A stretch of 64,000 nt of DNA from Anoxybacillus tengchongensis (GTDB lineage Bacteria > Bacillota > Bacilli > Bacillales > Anoxybacillaceae). Shown one piece after another: positions 1 to 7,972 of the stretch (its first letter is position 1; each line of letters begins with the position of its first letter). Made by a program: the position numbers and the translations under genes. The notes under the pieces are model-generated. The model saw only the letters and a list, made by a program, of their open reading frames with translations, was not told where the DNA came from and did no database searches. The stretch spans positions 1 to 64,000 of the forward strand of contig NZ_JACHES010000011.1 of NCBI RefSeq assembly GCF_014201585.1. The letters run 5' to 3'.

Positions 1-2
1 AA

Positions 3-863
3 TCGTATATATACGGGGAAAACGGCCAGCTGTTGGCGATGAAAAAAGGTGGTGCCACGTACTTCTACCACTATAACGCCCATGGGGATGTCATCACCTT
101 AACCGATGCGCAAGGAAACGTGGTCGCTCGTTACGAGTACGACACATGGGGTCAAATTCGTTCCGAAACGGGCTCCCTAGCAGACGAAAACCCGTATCGC
201 TATGCGGGATATCAATGTGATGAAGAGACCGGATTGTACTACCTCATTGCCCGTTATTACCACCCGACTCATGGCGTGTTCTTGTCCGTGGATCCAGATC
301 CTGGCGATGCAGATGACATCTTGACGCAGAACGGCTATACGTACGCGAACAACAACCCAGTGATGTTGGTCGATCCGGATGGGCATTTTCCTTGGTTGTT
401 AATTAACGCAGGATTGGCGGCGTATGAAGGATATCAGGCGTATAAATCAGGAAAAGGATGGAAAGGTGTCGCGTTTTCCGCTGCGTTCGGTTTTGTTGGT
501 GGAGGAAGATTAAAGGTAGCTAGGTCAGCTGGATTAGCTGCTGAGAAATATCTTGCTAGAAGGTTAGGAGCTAAACCAGCGCATCTCCAAAGAATATTTA
601 ATATCGGCAAAACAAAAAGACGAGCAGATATTGTAAAAAATGGTACACTACATGAAGTTAAAGTAGGAAGAGTCTCAGCTTCCATTTTCACAAGGGCACA
701 GGTTGCAAAAGATACATGGTTATTAAAAAATAGGAAAGTGAAAAGGGTGCACTGGAATTTCTATGTAAGTTCAAGAACTGGTAAAGTAGGTCCAAGTAGA
801 AGTCTTAGAAAGCTTTTAAAGAAGCATGGTATATCATATAGCATACACCGTGAAAGTTTTTAA
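3..863 (+). CDS. Rhs/WapA-type protein, C-terminal part with nuclease-like toxin tip (5' end outside window)
   Basis: The frame is open to the left edge, so this is the end of a longer Rhs/WapA protein or an orphan tip; the TTG at 33 has no convincing ribosome site. From that TTG, residues 1-118 are the Rhs-associated core: YD-type repeats, RYAGYQ, LYYLIARYYHPTHG, then DPDGH at about 115-119. Everything after DPDGH is the variable toxin tip. It carries RRADIV...HEVKVG (D199, E208, K210), the spacing expected of a PD-(D/E)xK nuclease, so a DNA- or RNA-cleaving toxin is inferred. Known biology: such tips are released into neighbouring cells and neutralised by the gene directly downstream, here a DUF4304-like protein 18 bp away. 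The junction after DPDGH, where GC-rich core gives way to AT-rich tip, is typical of tip exchange. Core and architecture are certain; the fold of the tip is tentative. Confidence 0.85.
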   Translation, partial: SYIYGENGQLLAMKKGGATYFYHYNAHGDVITLTDAQGNVVARYEYDTWGQIRSETGSLADENPYRYAGYQCDEETGLYYLIARYYHPTHGVFLSVDPDPGDADDILTQNGYTYANNNPVMLVDPDGHFPWLLINAGLAAYEGYQAYKSGKGWKGVAFSAAFGFVGGGRLKVARSAGLAAEKYLARRLGAKPAHLQRIFNIGKTKRRADIVKNGTLHEVKVGRVSASIFTRAQVAKDTWLLKNRKVKRVHWNFYVSSRTGKVGPSRSLRKLLKKHGISYSIHRESF

Positions 864-881
864 CCAGTAAGGAGCGATTTT

Positions 882-1316
882 ATGTCTAATAAAGATAAGA
901 TGATTAGTGCTTTAAAGAAAATAGTAGTCCCAGAGTTAAAAAGGAGGGGATTTAAGGGCAGCTTTCCTCATTTTAGGAAACAAGGGGGGCAGCTGGGGTA
1001 TCTATTATCGTTTCAATTTGATAAATGGGGAGGAGGATTTTTAATAGAGATTGGGGTAGCGAAAGTTAATGAAGAAGGAACTGTAAAGATTGATAATCTC
1101 AGCCGTCCATTTCAAAAGTTAAATGCTTTTCACTTAAACAATCGCTTCAGAATTTTGGAACATAAAAATGGGAATAAGGATTGGTTTAGATTCGATAACG
1201 AAACACAAAACTTAGAAGAAGCAGAGTTTATCGAAATAGCTAAGAATGTCTTACCCTATTTAGATGTTGCAGACGATTGGTTTGAAAAGGTAAAACAAAA
1301 GCAAACCGTACGATAG
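882..1316 (+). CDS. DUF4304-like protein, probable immunity protein for the preceding toxin tip
   Basis: 144 residues, preceded by a good Shine-Dalgarno (aaggag), starting 18 bp after the toxin-tip stop. The sequence (VVPELKRRGFKG, LLSFQFDKWGGGF, RPFQKLNAFHLNNRF, LPYLD near the end) resembles the DUF4304 family, small cytoplasmic proteins often found as toxin-immunity genes. By position it should bind and block the upstream nuclease tip; this is inference. A close paralog sits at 4523-4960 without its own toxin. A hairpin terminator follows immediately. Confidence 0.75.
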   Translation: MSNKDKMISALKKIVVPELKRRGFKGSFPHFRKQGGQLGYLLSFQFDKWGGGFLIEIGVAKVNEEGTVKIDNLSRPFQKLNAFHLNNRFRILEHKNGNKDWFRFDNETQNLEEAEFIEIAKNVLPYLDVADDWFEKVKQKQTVR

Positions 1317-1325
1317 AATAAATTT

Positions 1326-1366
1326 GACGACACGCTTATTTTATATTATAGCGTTGTCGTCTTTTT
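1326..1366 (+). terminator. Rho-independent terminator after the first immunity gene
   Basis: GACGACACGC pairs with GCGTTGTCGTC (one bulge) and is followed by a T run. It closes the first toxin/immunity unit. A related but degraded hairpin follows the paralogous immunity gene at 4971-5006. Confidence 0.75.
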
Positions 1367-1446
1367 AGTTAGACCACTGATATAAAAAAGGAAATAAGAC
1401 TAGTATGCTCCCTATGGAACCAAAGTCAGTGAAGCTCTGTTAAAAT

Positions 1447-2515
1447 CATATGTATACAGAGAAAATAGCCAGCTGTTGGCGATGAAAAAAGGCGGGGCGA
1501 CGTACTTCTACCACTACAACGCGCATGGCGATGTCATCGCGTTAACCGATGCGCAAGGAAATGTGGTGGCTCGTTACGAGTACGACACATGGGGCCAGCT
1601 TCTTTCTCAATCGGGTGAGATGGCCGACGAAAACCCATACCGATATGCGGGATACCAATATGACAACGAAACGGGTCTGTACTATCTGATCTGTTTATTG
1701 CAAAATAAAAATGCAGAGATCTGCAGAGAATTTGGCTTAGGCCAACTTTACATGGAGAGGGGGGCGTGATAGCCTTTTTAGGCATAGCCAGCCCTTGATA
1801 TTGCTGGCTTCCTGGCTTTTTCATCACGCCCCCAGAGGCTCCATGTCAAGTTGTAATTCTCTGCACTTTTCGTTGCGAAACTCTGTATTTTTTCTTTGCA
1901 GAAAACAATCTGATCGCCCGGTACTATCATCCAACGCATGGCGTGTTCCTATCTTTAGACCCAGACCCAGGGGATGCGGATGACATTCTCACGCAGAATG
2001 GGTATGCGTATGCGAACAACAATCCGGTGATGATGATCGATCCGGATGGTCACTTTGTGTGGATGGCGATTAATGCGGGATTCGCGGCGTATGATGGGTA
2101 TAAGGCGTACAAGTCGGGAAAAGGATGGACAGGTGTCGCAGCTGCGGCGGCTATCAATTTTGTTGGTTTTGGTGGCAAGTTCAAAGCTGCTAGTAAAATT
2201 ATTAAAGCTGTGCATGGTAATAGTCGATTCTCAAAGAGGATTCATCATGGGTATGAAATTTATGAAATAGTTAACGGTAAAAAACGTATAGTTAAAGTAG
2301 GTATTAGTGGTGCTAAGCTAAACAAAAACGGTACATCACCTAGGGCTAACCGTCAGGTCAATAAGTGGAATAAAAAAGCGGGGTATCAAAGATACTATGC
2401 TCGGATTGTTAAGAGAAATATTTATGGAAGAGAGAAAGCTCTAAAGTGGGAGAGAGGAAGAGCTTATGCAGTGAGAAAAGCTGGGGGTAATATGTATCTT
2501 CATGTCAGACCGTGA
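1447..2515 (+). pseudogene. Rhs C-terminal fragment with toxin tip, split by a MITE-like insertion
   Basis: Second copy of the Rhs core tail. Similarity to the first copy starts about 1447; an in-frame TTG lies at 1476. The core reads to LYYLI at 1691, breaks, and resumes with ARYYHPTHG at 1916. Removing the 216-bp element plus one 8-bp duplication (224 bp) joins the halves in frame. After DPDGH the tip reads YEIYEIVNGKK...KVGIS, then Arg, Glu and a late Asn: the residue order of GIY-YIG (URI) nucleases, so a nuclease tip is a tentative guess. There is no full-length Rhs body and no ribosome site, so this is a displaced silent tip. The downstream half keeps an intact frame from 1943 to 2515. 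Its presumed immunity gene follows 23 bp later. Confidence 0.8.
1692..1907 (+). mobile_element. 216-bp MITE-like element with 27-bp terminal inverted repeats
   Basis: The ends are imperfect inverted repeats (1692-1718 and 1881-1907, both beginning TGTTT on their own strand), flanked by an exact 8-bp direct repeat ATCTGATC at 1684-1691 and 1908-1915. Similarity between the two ends continues inward (TGCAGAGAATT, ACATGGAG, GGGGCGTGAT), giving an element that can fold almost end to end. No coding capacity, so it must have been mobilised in trans. TGT ends with repeated subterminal motifs recall IS21-type ends, but the family is not established. Confidence 0.85.
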
Positions 2516-2538
2516 TAACATAAAGAAAGGGGTAAGCT

Positions 2539-3192
2539 ATGTTACTGAAAACATTTCTATTATTAGGAGAAGAAGGGATATCCGACGTTAAAAAAAGTTT
2601 TTCTTTTCAAACTAGATGTATTACCAAATTGTATGAACGGGTCTTTGATAAAAAATATAAAACCGCTGATTGTAGGCAGTTAAATTTCCATTGTGGTAAT
2701 TACCCCGAGATGAAACTATTAGGATGTTTTGATGGTTTTTGTCAAGTCTTAGTGCCATATAATATTCAAGAATTTCTAGAGTATCCAGATAACAAAAAAA
2801 AAATAGAGATCCTAGAACTGTTGAAAAATAGCCTCGATTTTGTTATTAGAGGAAAAAATTGGGATCCTAATCCTTTTCAAGAAGCTTATGAGAGAGTAAA
2901 GGAGTTAAACTATATTAATGAGTTTATTTGGAACAAGCCTAAATTAAGTCCAAATAAAAAATACAAAGCTGAGGTACATTGTAATCACGATCTGTATGAT
3001 TTTACAATAAAGATGGTGATTAAAGATAGAAAAGATAAAGTATTACTTGAAAAAAAAATAGTGTCAACTGAACCCGATGAACTTATTTACGATAGGTTTT
3101 TAGGTCATTTAATGTGGATAAGTGATGATGAAATAGCGCTTTACGAGAAAAATTCAAAGCGTTATACCTCTGTAAAATTAAGAGAGGCATAA
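2539..3192 (+). CDS. Hypothetical protein, probable immunity protein of the second toxin tip
   Basis: 217 residues with a clear Shine-Dalgarno (gaaagggg) and ATG start 23 bp after the second toxin tip. No family recognised. Soluble, rich in Lys, Glu and aromatics, with no signal peptide or membrane segment; the C-terminal part (about 125-217) alternates charged and beta-prone stretches. Position alone suggests immunity against the tip at 1916-2515. It ends 68 bp before a strong terminator. Composition is AT-rich like the other cargo genes of this array and unlike the GC-richer Rhs core. Confidence 0.65.
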   Translation: MLLKTFLLLGEEGISDVKKSFSFQTRCITKLYERVFDKKYKTADCRQLNFHCGNYPEMKLLGCFDGFCQVLVPYNIQEFLEYPDNKKKIEILELLKNSLDFVIRGKNWDPNPFQEAYERVKELNYINEFIWNKPKLSPNKKYKAEVHCNHDLYDFTIKMVIKDRKDKVLLEKKIVSTEPDELIYDRFLGHLMWISDDEIALYEKNSKRYTSVKLREA

Positions 3193-3260
3193 TGAATAGC
3201 TCTAAAATATTATCAAAGTTGAATCATTTTTCACCAGATTGACAGTTTAAAATTTTTCTT

Positions 3261-3293
3261 CAGAAGGACGCAAATTCGTCCTTCTGTTTTTTT
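3261..3293 (+). terminator. Strong rho-independent terminator
   Basis: Perfect 10-bp stem (CAGAAGGACG / CGTCCTTCTG) with a 6-nt loop and seven T residues. It separates the second and third tip/immunity units, so the third tip has no obvious upstream promoter. Confidence 0.85.
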
Positions 3294-3334
3294 GTCCTAT
3301 GGGGTTCCGTTAAGCAGCTTTCTTATTGTCTAGG

Positions 3335-3911
3335 GCACGGTGTGTTCCCTTCCTTGGATCCAGACTCAGGGGATGCGGGTGATATTCCCACGCAGAATGG
3401 GTATGCGTATGCGAACAACAATCTGGTGATGTTGGTGGATCCGGATGGGCATTGGGTCTGGCTGGCCATCAATGCAGGGTTTGCGGTTTATGATGGATAT
3501 AAGGCATTTAAAAAAGCTGGATGGAAGGCTGCGGCAATTGCTGTAGGTGTAGGGCTTATCGGGGGAGTTGGATTCAAAGCAGGTAAGGCACTATATCGAG
3601 CTTATAAAGTGAAGCCAATTGCTAAAAAAATGATATTTGATAGCACGGCGTTTAAACATATGCAAAATTCGGACCGCTATGTTCCGAGACAGATTTTAGC
3701 AAGAGCAATTGTCTATGGTAAGAAATCCAGAGATGGGGCTAAAGGCTATAATAAATATACTATAACCATGCATAAGTTAGAAAAAGCAAGACATTCCATA
3801 GGCGATCCCAGAAATTACAAGTATAAAAAATATCAGTTAACAGTTGTATATAATAAGAGAACCAAACGGGTACGTCATTTCCACTATGAGCCATATAAGC
3901 AACGAATATAA
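3335..3911 (+). CDS. Orphan Rhs C-terminal tip with RNase-like toxin candidate
   Basis: Homology to the Rhs core begins abruptly at about 3335 (HGVFPSLDPD), later than in the other copies, so only the last ~40 core residues remain before DPDGHW. A GTG at 3342 lies in frame but has no ribosome site, so the piece is probably silent. The tip contains a short hydrophobic Gly/Ala linker and then FKHMQNSDRYVPRQIL...QLTVVYNKRTKRVRHFHY, a layout reminiscent of small RelE/DUF4258-like RNases; this is tentative. The next gene, 21 bp on, is a WapI-like immunity candidate. Core drift (PSLDPDSG, NNNLVML) suggests the copy is no longer under selection as part of Rhs. Confidence 0.7.
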
Positions 3912-3932
3912 CTGGTAGAAAGGATGCAAAGC

Positions 3933-4361
3933 ATGAAAGTATTTGTATGTGAGGAAGACGCAGATCGAAGCCTAGAGCTAATTATCACGGACTTTGAAAA
4001 TGAAGGGGATCCGTTTTTTGGTGGATGCTACTTTACAGGAAAAGTAAAGCTAAAAGGTAGTGGCTTTATAGCTGAAACGGTTCACTTTCATTTTGACAAT
4101 CATGATATCTTTCATTTCTATGAAAGTTTAAAGAAAATATACAGAGAACAAGAAGGTAAAGCAGTTTTTCATTCAGAATCTAAGGAACTAAATGTTGTAG
4201 TGCAAATCTACAATAGTGGAGGAGGAATTGTTCAGGTTCAGTTTAAGGATTTACACAGCGAGGATTTTTTTAGTAGCAGTCTGCATATACACATTTCTAC
4301 ATTACCGTATATGCTTGACCAACTGCGGCACCATCTAGATATTTTTAAATACTGCTCATAG
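3933..4361 (+). CDS. WapI-like immunity protein candidate
   Basis: 142 residues from the ATG at 3933; an ATG 9 bp upstream is too close to the ribosome site (gaaagg), so the inner start is preferred. Sequence starts MKVFVCEEDADRSLELI, has several Phe/His-rich beta stretches and no signal peptide. Length and beginning resemble WapI, which protects Bacillus subtilis from the tRNA-cleaving WapA tip; recalled from memory, not searched. Position directly after the third toxin tip supports an immunity role. Confidence 0.6.
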   Translation: MKVFVCEEDADRSLELIITDFENEGDPFFGGCYFTGKVKLKGSGFIAETVHFHFDNHDIFHFYESLKKIYREQEGKAVFHSESKELNVVVQIYNSGGGIVQVQFKDLHSEDFFSSSLHIHISTLPYMLDQLRHHLDIFKYCS

Positions 4362-4422
4362 TTACTTATGTCATATAGACTCAAAATCAGTTAAGATGGT
4401 TTGAGTATCAGACTGTTGTAGA

Positions 4423-4466
4423 CAAAATAGAATTCAGACACCCAGCTTGAATCCTATTTTGCTTTA
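4423..4466 (+). terminator. Hairpin, probable terminator after the third tip/immunity unit
   Basis: CAAAATAGAATTCA faces TGAATCCTATTTTG with a short loop and a weak T-rich tail. The two arms differ by one bulge. It lies between the WapI-like gene and the second DUF4304 copy. Confidence 0.45.
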
Positions 4467-4522
4467 ATGGCACGTACTGTATTAAATTATTTCAAATTTA
4501 ACAAGTAAAGGGGGGGATCTTT

Positions 4523-4960
4523 ATATTATCTAATAAGGATAAAATGGTCGGTGCTTTAAAGAAAATAGTAGTCCCAGAATTAAGAAACAGGGGATTTAAA
4601 GGGGCTTTTCCTCATTTTAGGAAGCAAGAAGGTCAGTTAGGTTATTTGCTATCGTTTCAATTTGATAAATGGGGAGGAGGATTTATAATAGAAGCTGGAG
4701 TAGCAAGGGTTAATGAGGAAGGAAACGTGATAGTTGATGGTATAGTTCGACCATTTCAAAAGATGAATGCTTTTCACTTAAACAATCGTTTTAGAATAAT
4801 GAATAATAAAAATGGAGATAAAGATTGGTTTAAATTCGATAACGAAAACCAAAATTTAGAGGAAACAGAATTTATTCGAATAGCTAAGAATGTTTTACCA
4901 TATTTGGATGTTGCAGAAAATTGGTTTGAAAAAATAAAGCAAAAGCAAACAGTACGATAG
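4523..4960 (+). CDS. Second DUF4304-like immunity protein, orphan, start codon altered
   Basis: Close paralog of the protein at 882-1316 over its whole length, including the final KQKQTVR. The paralog starts ATG-TCT-AAT; here the same place reads TTA-TCT-AAT, preceded by ATA, and the strong Shine-Dalgarno (aaggggggg, 4507-4516) is spaced for that lost start. The first normal start is ATG 4544, seven codons into the homologous region and poorly spaced. Either a rare ATA start at 4523 or a weak shortened product is possible. No toxin tip precedes it; such orphan immunity genes are thought to protect against former or foreign tips. Confidence 0.7.
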   Translation: MLSNKDKMVGALKKIVVPELRNRGFKGAFPHFRKQEGQLGYLLSFQFDKWGGGFIIEAGVARVNEEGNVIVDGIVRPFQKMNAFHLNNRFRIMNNKNGDKDWFKFDNENQNLEETEFIRIAKNVLPYLDVAENWFEKIKQKQTVR

Positions 4961-4970
4961 AACCAATCTA

Positions 4971-5006
4971 GGCGACCTGCTTGCTTTATAGCAGTGTCGT
5001 CTTTTT
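4971..5006 (+). terminator. Degraded terminator copy after the second DUF4304 gene
   Basis: GGCGACCTGC and GCAGTGTCGTC form an imperfect stem before TTTTT. It is the counterpart of the hairpin at 1326-1366, showing that gene and terminator were duplicated together. Confidence 0.55.
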
Positions 5007-5072
5007 ATAACAATTTAGATAAGCTATTGACTCAAGAAAAAGTAGTAATAAGATGGTATGGTTGGTGATACA

Positions 5073-5279
5073 ATGTCATTTTGGGAAAGCATAAAGAACA
5101 AGGAAACAGTTGTTTTAAGTGATGATGCAATCGATTTGTTAAGTGATACGCTCTTAGAAATCAAAAAAATTTATCAAGAAGATTTAGAAAGAATGCCAAC
5201 GGTAGCTGAATTGGAAGCATTAATTTTGAGGTTCATCACCAAATTTTGTGATTTAGTGACAAAAAAGAGAAAGCGCTGA
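5073..5279 (+). CDS. Small hypothetical protein with IS-derived C-terminus
   Basis: 68 residues from ATG 5073 (an upstream ATG at 5058 is in frame but less well placed). The native part reads MSFWESIKNKE...MPTVAELEALIL, acidic and helical; it resembles small proteins seen near Rhs/WapA loci, and an immunity role is possible but unproven. The ISL3 element starts at 5228, so the last ~17 residues (RFITKFCDL...) and the stop codon come from the IS end. The original C-terminus is lost. The gene and the minus-strand gene ending at 6693 were convergent and overlapping before the insertion. Confidence 0.55.
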   Translation: MSFWESIKNKETVVLSDDAIDLLSDTLLEIKKIYQEDLERMPTVAELEALILRFITKFCDLVTKKRKR

Positions 5280-6714
5280 CGAGATCCTGGCAATAATGTT
5301 AGTGGTGAAATCAACATTAAGGAGGTCTCGTAAGTGCTTTCGATACCACTAGGATTGCCAGAATTTAAAGTGATTAAACAAGAACTTCATTCCTATGGTT
5401 ATGCGATTCATGTAGAGAAAACAGAGACACAGGAACGCTGCCCTCATTGTGGGTTTGCCACTTCCTCTGTCCACGACAGACGGACAAGAAAAGTACGGGA
5501 TTTGGCGATTTTCCATCAGCCGGTGTACTTGTTCGTCAAGGTAAAGCGCTATCGGTGCTGGAATTGTTCCCACGTGTTTTCTGCCTCTTTGGAATCGATT
5601 CAGCCCAATCAACATTACACCAATCGATTTTGTGAGCACTTGTATGAACTTTGTGAAGGCTCCACCATTCAAGATGTTAGTCGAAAGCAGCGCATCCCAT
5701 ATACGACATTGGAACGCATCTACTACTCCATCGCATCAAAAAAAGCAAAAGAGCGCCAAACCGCAACGGAGGCATCTTGTCAGGAAGGGATGGTGCTTAG
5801 CTTAGATGAAATCGCGGTAAAAAAGGGACATCAGTATGAAACCGTATTGATGGACGCTAAAAGCTGGATCGGTCATGGGAATGCATGCCGATCGCCAATG
5901 TAACTCCGCCATCCACTTGTTGAGCCAGAATGTCCTGTCGAAAGAAAGGGTCCAAACGGTGATTCTCGACATGTGGGAACCTTATCATAAGGCGGTTCGT
6001 GCCCTGTTTCCATCTGCTTCGATTGTCATCGATAAGTACCATGTGGTTCAAAAAGTGACACAAGCCTTGGATCAAGCAAGAAAGGAATGTTCTCCATTGA
6101 AGAAGGCTCGATATCTTCTCTTAAAAGGCTGTGAAAAGCTTCGTAAAGATCAACGGCGTCGATTAGACGATATCTTGGAGGAGTATCCGGTACTTTCCAT
6201 TGCCTATTATCTGAAAGAGTTGTTTAGAGATTTTTACCGAACCGATGGATATAACGAAGCAAAGGAACGCTTGGAAGAATGGATTCAGTTAGCCAAACAG
6301 AGCCCTTTTGCTTCTTTTCAGGAAGTAGCCAACACGCTTGAAAGGTGGAAGGAGCCGATTCTTTCCTACTTTTTGTACCCATATACCAATGCCCGAATCG
6401 AGGGGACGAATCACAAGATCAAAAACATCAAACGCCGAGCATATGGCTATCGAAATCGAGAACGGTTTCGTTTGCGTGTATTTCTGGAGTGTACAGGGAA
6501 CACTACAGGTAGTCAGGCTGCCTAAGCGCTCCCTTCTTCCGCTATCGGTATGATAGTTGGTAGAATGGAACCCGTCAAGGAAAGCACTTGACTGTTTCCA
6601 TTCTACCAACTTCACGGTCTGTATGCGGAAGAAGGATCTTGACTGATGAACCCATTTCATCCAGCTAACATGTTTCTGGGATTGAGTGGAAATCACAGAA
6701 AATGGTGAAGACCC
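5228..6714 (+). mobile_element. ISL3-family insertion sequence, 1,487 bp
   Basis: Bounded by an exact 8-bp direct repeat TTAATTTT (5220-5227 and 6715-6722), the size expected for ISL3. Ends are imperfect inverted repeats: left GAGGTTCATCACCAAATTTT, right (reverse strand) GGGTCTTCACCATTTTCTG, both running into TGTGATTT. It carries one transposase, disrupted by a frameshift. About 190 bp of non-coding DNA follow the transposase before the right end; I see no further gene there. Confidence 0.85.
5334..6525 (+). pseudogene. ISL3-family transposase, frameshifted
   Basis: GTG start at 5334 behind a strong ribosome site (aaggagg). The N-terminus has the ISL3 zinc-finger pattern CPHCGF...RYRCWNC, followed by a helix-turn-helix and the start of the DDE transposase domain (LSLDEIAVKKG). 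An extra T near 5865 (agcTggatcgg) shifts the frame, so the first part ends at 5903 and the rest continues from about 5875 in the next frame (MGMHADRQC...). The second part holds the remaining catalytic core (VILDMWEPY, KYHVVQ) and the typical end NARIEGTNHKIKNIKRRAYGYRN. Without the extra base the two parts form one ISL3 protein of about 397 residues. Probably inactive unless frameshifting occurs. Confidence 0.88.
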
Positions 6715-7718
6715 TTAATTTTATTCCGATGCTCCTCTATTTGCTTTTCAATTGATTGAATTCCTCTGCGAATTTCGTCGTCAGACTTGTTAACATATTG
6801 TTTATAAAACCCTGAATGCTTTCCTCCGTTTTTCGCAATCTCAAAAGCTGCCCCTGCTCCTGTGGCGTTAAGCAACACCCCGCCTGCACCAATGGCAACG
6901 GAGCCTGTCGTCTCCATTACACCTGCGATGGTTGCTACCGCATGTCCAAATGCTTGTCCTGCTTTGTACGCTGTCGGATGTTTCCTGTAATCTGAGCGCT
7001 TTTGTACAACGTTTAACGTCATATCCGATAACGCTGCATCGCCTGCACCTGTGACAAACTCTTTTGTGCTTTCGATCGGATGTTTCTTAAAGCTGTGCCG
7101 TGATTGTTCTGTATGTTTCGCTACGGACAGAACAGTTTTTTCAGCACGTTGTCCTATGTTCATTATATCATGAGCAGATTGTTTAACAGCAAGTCCTGTC
7201 TTCTTTTCTAGTTGGTGAACACCGTGTTCAAGCGTTTTTTCTGTATCTTTCAACGTTTGTTTAACAGAACGAACAGCTTCAGATGTCGCTTTTTTTACAT
7301 CATGAACGATATGTTTCGTCACTCGTTCGGCTTTCTTTTCCGCCTCATGAAACGCTTTTTGCGCTTTCTGACTAATATGTAGCGTGTCTTTGATCGCCTG
7401 TTTCGTTATTTGCTCCACTTTCTTTTCTACATGGTTGATCGTTTGATGTACGGATTTTTCTGCTTTTTTTATATCATTGGTGATGTGTTTTCCTGCTTTC
7501 TCCATTTGTTTCTCTGCTTGTTGAAAAGCTTCTTTTGCTTTTTGGCTAATTTGAATCGTATCTTTTACGATTTGTTTAGAGACAGATGTCGCTTTCTTTT
7601 CTATTTGTTGTATGGTCTTTTCTACCTTTTTGAAGTCGTTGGCAACATGTTTCGTCGTCTGTTCGATCTTTTTACTGACTGAATGCCCCCATTTATTTAA
7701 TGAACCCCAAAAAGACAT
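6693..7718 (-). CDS. Long amphipathic-helix protein with pretoxin-like C-terminal region, end replaced by IS
   Basis: 341 residues from the ATG at 7718, chosen because GGAGG sits 9 bp upstream; an in-frame ATG at 7742 lacks a ribosome site. Residues about 1-215 are a run of apolipoprotein-like 11/22-residue helical repeats (KK.EQ..K....D.KK pattern), likely a long coiled or membrane-associated rod. Then come HPIESTKEFVTGAGDAALSD and a Gly/Ala-rich hydrophobic stretch, similar to linkers that precede toxin domains, and NKSDDEIRRGIQSIEKQIEEHRNKI, a module I associate with polymorphic-toxin C-termini. The last six residues (GLHHFL) and the stop are read from the ISL3 end. No signal peptide. A toxin-like function is inference; a structural role is equally possible. 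Confidence 0.6.
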   Translation of the reverse strand: MSFWGSLNKWGHSVSKKIEQTTKHVANDFKKVEKTIQQIEKKATSVSKQIVKDTIQISQKAKEAFQQAEKQMEKAGKHITNDIKKAEKSVHQTINHVEKKVEQITKQAIKDTLHISQKAQKAFHEAEKKAERVTKHIVHDVKKATSEAVRSVKQTLKDTEKTLEHGVHQLEKKTGLAVKQSAHDIMNIGQRAEKTVLSVAKHTEQSRHSFKKHPIESTKEFVTGAGDAALSDMTLNVVQKRSDYRKHPTAYKAGQAFGHAVATIAGVMETTGSVAIGAGGVLLNATGAGAAFEIAKNGGKHSGFYKQYVNKSDDEIRRGIQSIEKQIEEHRNKIKGLHHFL

Positions 7719-7905
7719 ATTCCTCGTTCCTCCATTCCTCATATGACGAAATCATCTCAGTTTTCACACATTTACTGTAACATGAGATTTATGGGGGGGG
7801 GGACAACGAGATGTTTTTGACAAATTTTGCAATCTTTCTGTGTTTTTTTAGCATATGATTTGTCTAATGTTTTTGATAAAGTTTTATCCTGTATCTTTTC
7901 GTCCG

Positions 7906-7935
7906 TTGTACAAATGAATAGTGTTATGCTAAAAT
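7906..7935 (+). promoter_or_regulatory. Probable promoter of secG
   Basis: TTGTAC, 18-bp spacer, TAAAAT, about 40 bp upstream of the secG start. A sigma-A-type match with one or two deviations in each box. Confidence 0.4.
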
Positions 7936-7972
7936 AAAACTATTGTGATGTGCGTCGTTGGAGGTGTAAAGT

